Shown here: piece after piece, positions 62,219-64,000 of the stretch
Position numbering within the stretch: the stretch's first letter is position 1
Layout of the letters: each line of letters opens with the position of its first letter
DNA from: Aeromicrobium piscarium
Lineage (GTDB): Bacteria; Actinomycetota; Actinomycetes; Propionibacteriales; Nocardioidaceae
Direction of reading: 5' to 3'
NCBI RefSeq assembly: GCF_007421815.1
Contig: NZ_VLNT01000001.1
Coordinates: forward strand, 168,563 to 232,562
Length of the DNA: 64,000 bases
Notes under the pieces: model-generated
What the model was told of the DNA's origin: nothing
Databases searched by the model: none
The model's input: the letters and a program-made list of their open reading frames with translations, nothing else
Program-made: the position numbers and the translations under genes

Positions 62219-62296
62219 GGTAGGTCATCAACCTCTCGTGCCGTGTGCAGGTAGCTGGTCAACCTCATCGATGGTCGATGAGGTTGACCAGCTACC
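62219..62296. repeat. Family A element with perfect 22-bp hairpin
   Basis: A 22-bp arm at 62250-62271, beginning GGTAGCTGGTCAACCTC, pairs perfectly with 62275-62296, leaving a 3-nt TGG loop. A diverged half-site lies just before it (CGGTAGGTCATCAACCTC from 62219). It fills the gap between the convergent CorC-like and otsA genes and is the most symmetrical member of the family. Confidence 0.85.
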
Positions 62297-62410
62297 ACCG
62301 GGAGGGCGGACAGCGAGCGATCCGGTAGAACACCGGGGCCGCGTCGCCGACCAGATCGTGATCCAGGCCGAGCAGCGCGTCGCCGACGGGTCGAAGGATC
62401 CCCTGCGCGG

Positions 62411-63841
62411 TCAGGAGATCGGGCGAGTGGTCTTGCCGTGCGGGTCGCGCTGCGCGTTGAGCTCGGTGAGGAAGTCATTGGCCCACCGGTCGATGTCGTT
62501 CTCCATCACCTGCTTGCGCAGCGCCTTCATCCGGCGCGAGGTCTCACGACCGCTGGCATTGATCGCCTCGAGCATCTTCTGCTTCAGCCCGTTGATGTCG
62601 TGCGGGTTGACCAGATAGGCCTGCTTGAGCTCGGCGGCGGCGCCGGCGAACTCGCTGAGGACCAGGGCGCCGCGGTTGTCCCAGCGGGTCGCGATGTACT
62701 CCTTGGCGACGAGGTTCATGCCGTCGCGTAACGGGGTCACCACCATGACGTCCGCGGCCCGGTACATCGCCGCCATCTCCTCGCGGGGATAGGAGGCGTG
62801 CAGGTACTGGATGGGTTGTTGGCCGATCCGCCCGATATCGCCGTTGATCCGGCCGACGAGCTGGTTGATGTTGTCGCGGAGCAGCTTGTAGGAGTTCACG
62901 CGCTCGCGCGAGGGAGTGGCGATCTGGATGAACTTGACGTCGTCGAGCTGTACGAGACCGTCCGCGACGAGCTCGCCGAAGGCGCGGAGTCGCTGCGGCA
63001 GCCCCTTGGTGTAGTCGAGCCGGTCGATGCCGAGGAGGACGGTCTCGGGGTTACCGAGGCTCTCACGGATCTCGGCGGCTCGAGCCTGCACCTCGGGGGT
63101 GCGCGACAGCGTCTCGAAGCCCTCGGCGTCGATCGAGATCGGGTAGGCCTTGGCCAGGACGGTGCGCCCATCGGGCAGGTAGACCGTGTCGCGGTGGGTC
63201 TTGTGACCCACACGCTGCCGCACCAGGCGGATGAAGTTCTGCGCTGCTCCCGGTGCCTGGAAGCCGACGAGGTCGGCGCCCAGGAGGCCCTCGAGGATCT
63301 CGCGGCGCCACGGCAGCTGCTGGTACAGCTCGGTGGGCGGGAAGGGGATGTGCAGGAAGAAGCCGATGCGCAGGTCCGGGCGCAGGGCGCGGAGCATCTG
63401 CGGCACGAGCTGGAGCTGGTAGTCCTGCACCCACACCGTGGCGCCCTCGGCGGCGATCTGCGCGGCCTTCTTGGCGAAGCGGCGGTTCACGCGCACATAG
63501 GCGTCCCACCACTCGCGGTGGTACTCCGGGGCGGCGATGACATCGTGATACAGCGGCCAGAGCGTCGCATTGGAGAAGCCCTCGTAATACTCCTGGACGT
63601 CGTCCTCGGTGAGCGGGATCGGCACGAGGTGCATGCCGGCGTGGTCGAAGGGCCGGAGCTTCTCATCGGCGGCGCCATGCCAGCCGATCCATGCTCCGTC
63701 GTGTCGTCGCATGACCGGCTCGAGGGCCGTGACCAGTCCGCCGGGCGAGGTGCGCCACAGGACCTCGCCATCGGGGGACGTGACCCGGTCCACCGGGAGA
63801 CGGTTCGCGATGACGACGAAATCGGGCTGCTCCCTCGGCAT
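62411..63841 (-). CDS. otsA: Trehalose-6-phosphate synthase OtsA
   Basis: Glucosyltransferase (GT20) that makes trehalose-6-phosphate from a nucleotide-glucose and glucose-6-phosphate. The 476-residue length is standard. Motifs are [12 protein letters not shown] at the N-terminus, [37 protein letters not shown] (63290-63370), the donor site [15 protein letters not shown], and the C-terminal [15 protein letters not shown]. Trehalose is needed for mycolate-linked cell-wall lipids as well as for stress in this order. The start follows a TAGGCT -10 box. Confidence 0.97.
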   Translation of the reverse strand: MPREQPDFVVIANRLPVDRVTSPDGEVLWRTSPGGLVTALEPVMRRHDGAWIGWHGAADEKLRPFDHAGMHLVPIPLTEDDVQEYYEGFSNATLWPLYHDVIAAPEYHREWWDAYVRVNRRFAKKAAQIAAEGATVWVQDYQLQLVPQMLRALRPDLRIGFFLHIPFPPTELYQQLPWRREILEGLLGADLVGFQAPGAAQNFIRLVRQRVGHKTHRDTVYLPDGRTVLAKAYPISIDAEGFETLSRTPEVQARAAEIRESLGNPETVLLGIDRLDYTKGLPQRLRAFGELVADGLVQLDDVKFIQIATPSRERVNSYKLLRDNINQLVGRINGDIGRIGQQPIQYLHASYPREEMAAMYRAADVMVVTPLRDGMNLVAKEYIATRWDNRGALVLSEFAGAAAELKQAYLVNPHDINGLKQKMLEAINASGRETSRRMKALRKQVMENDIDRWANDFLTELNAQRDPHGKTTRPIS

Positions 63842-63847
63842 ACCCTC

Positions 63848-63853
63848 AGCCTA
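63848..63853 (-). promoter_or_regulatory. -10 box of otsA (leaderless)
   Basis: TAGGCT on the minus strand, six bases before the otsA start codon. Confidence 0.5.
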
Positions 63854-63917
63854 GATGATCGACGGGTCTAGGGCTCGGGTTCTGGCGTGGTGGTCCGGCG
63901 GCTCCTACGGAGGATGT

Positions 63918-63937
63918 GGCGGTGACCTATGCACCCC
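63918..63937. repeat. Family B half-site near window end
   Basis: GGCGGTGACCTATGCAC matches the left outer arm of the family B element at 31613 (GGCGGTGACCTAGGCAC) at all but one position. Its partner may lie beyond the window. The rest of 63842-64000 has no gene that I can see. Confidence 0.55.
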
Positions 63938-64000
63938 TCGCGCGGTGGCGGGGAGGAAAACCCCACAAGTCTGCCGAAAATTGGCGGAGACGCAACACCA

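Overview
This is a high-GC chromosomal segment of an actinobacterium of the order Mycobacteriales (Corynebacteriales). The support is established marker genes in recognisable neighbourhoods: mshA (mycothiol), gpmA with senX3-regX3, the lpqE/carD divergent pair, cysS-rlmB, a complete mce lipid-import operon, mutT1 with fused Nudix and histidine-phosphatase domains, and otsA. Several blocks match M. tuberculosis gene order (Rv0486-Rv0491; lpqE-carD; cysS-rlmB). The genus cannot be fixed from sequence reading alone. There are no rRNA or tRNA genes, prophage, IS element or CRISPR array that I can recognise.

Layout. 0-2.2 kb: tail of an energy-coupling-factor (ECF) transporter (EcfA fragment, EcfT), then an MNT-HEPN toxin-antitoxin pair. 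2.2-9.7 kb: typA, a DGPF protein with an ECF42-type sigma factor, a MarR regulator with its DHA2 drug exporter, and a BCCT osmolyte transporter. 9.8-12.5 kb: SDR enzyme, LysR regulator and YeiH-type exporter. 12.5-19 kb: mshA, a YbjN protein, a DsbA-like protein, gpmA, regX3-senX3 and phoU. 19-24.8 kb: lpqE, carD, ispF (with no ispD beside it), a coiled-coil protein built on 33-bp repeats, cysS, rlmB and a lipoprotein. 24.9-31.5 kb: a second two-component pair, a Fic-like fragment and pstSCAB. 31.7-36.3 kb: mutT1, a lipoprotein, a DnaQ-like exonuclease, a flavin-type split-barrel protein and a PucR-type regulator. 36.6-47.2 kb: mce operon. 47.3-55.7 kb: MpaB-like oxygenase with TetR, transporters, acyl-CoA dehydrogenase with purU, and Uma2. 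55.7-64 kb: AI-2E family permease, ung, MFS, GNAT, a tandem CorC/HlyC pair behind a possible Mg riboswitch, and otsA.

How it works together. RegX3-SenX3, PhoU and PstSCAB form a phosphate-starvation circuit, and 11-bp-periodic GTTCACC boxes lie upstream of both phoU/senX3 and pstS. The mce operon (ATPase, two YrbE permeases, six Mce proteins, two Mce-associated proteins) is a lipid importer. Its ATPase (MceG type) is fused in frame to the first permease, and a PucR-type regulator is divergent from it. Many genes appear leaderless, with a TANNNT -10 box 6-7 nt before the start codon.

The most unusual non-coding content is a set of intergenic palindromic repeats. Family A has the core GGTCAAC and arms GGCGGTAG/CTACCGCC. 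Family B has the core CTAKGCAC with arms GGCGGTGA/TCACCGCC. Family C has CTTTTGCCGGGTT arms. Family D has GATGTGACTCCGTGG arms. They occur only between genes, at about 0.6, 2.2, 15.3, 16.4, 24.8, 31.6, 47.2, 54.9, 55.7, 62.2 and 63.9 kb.
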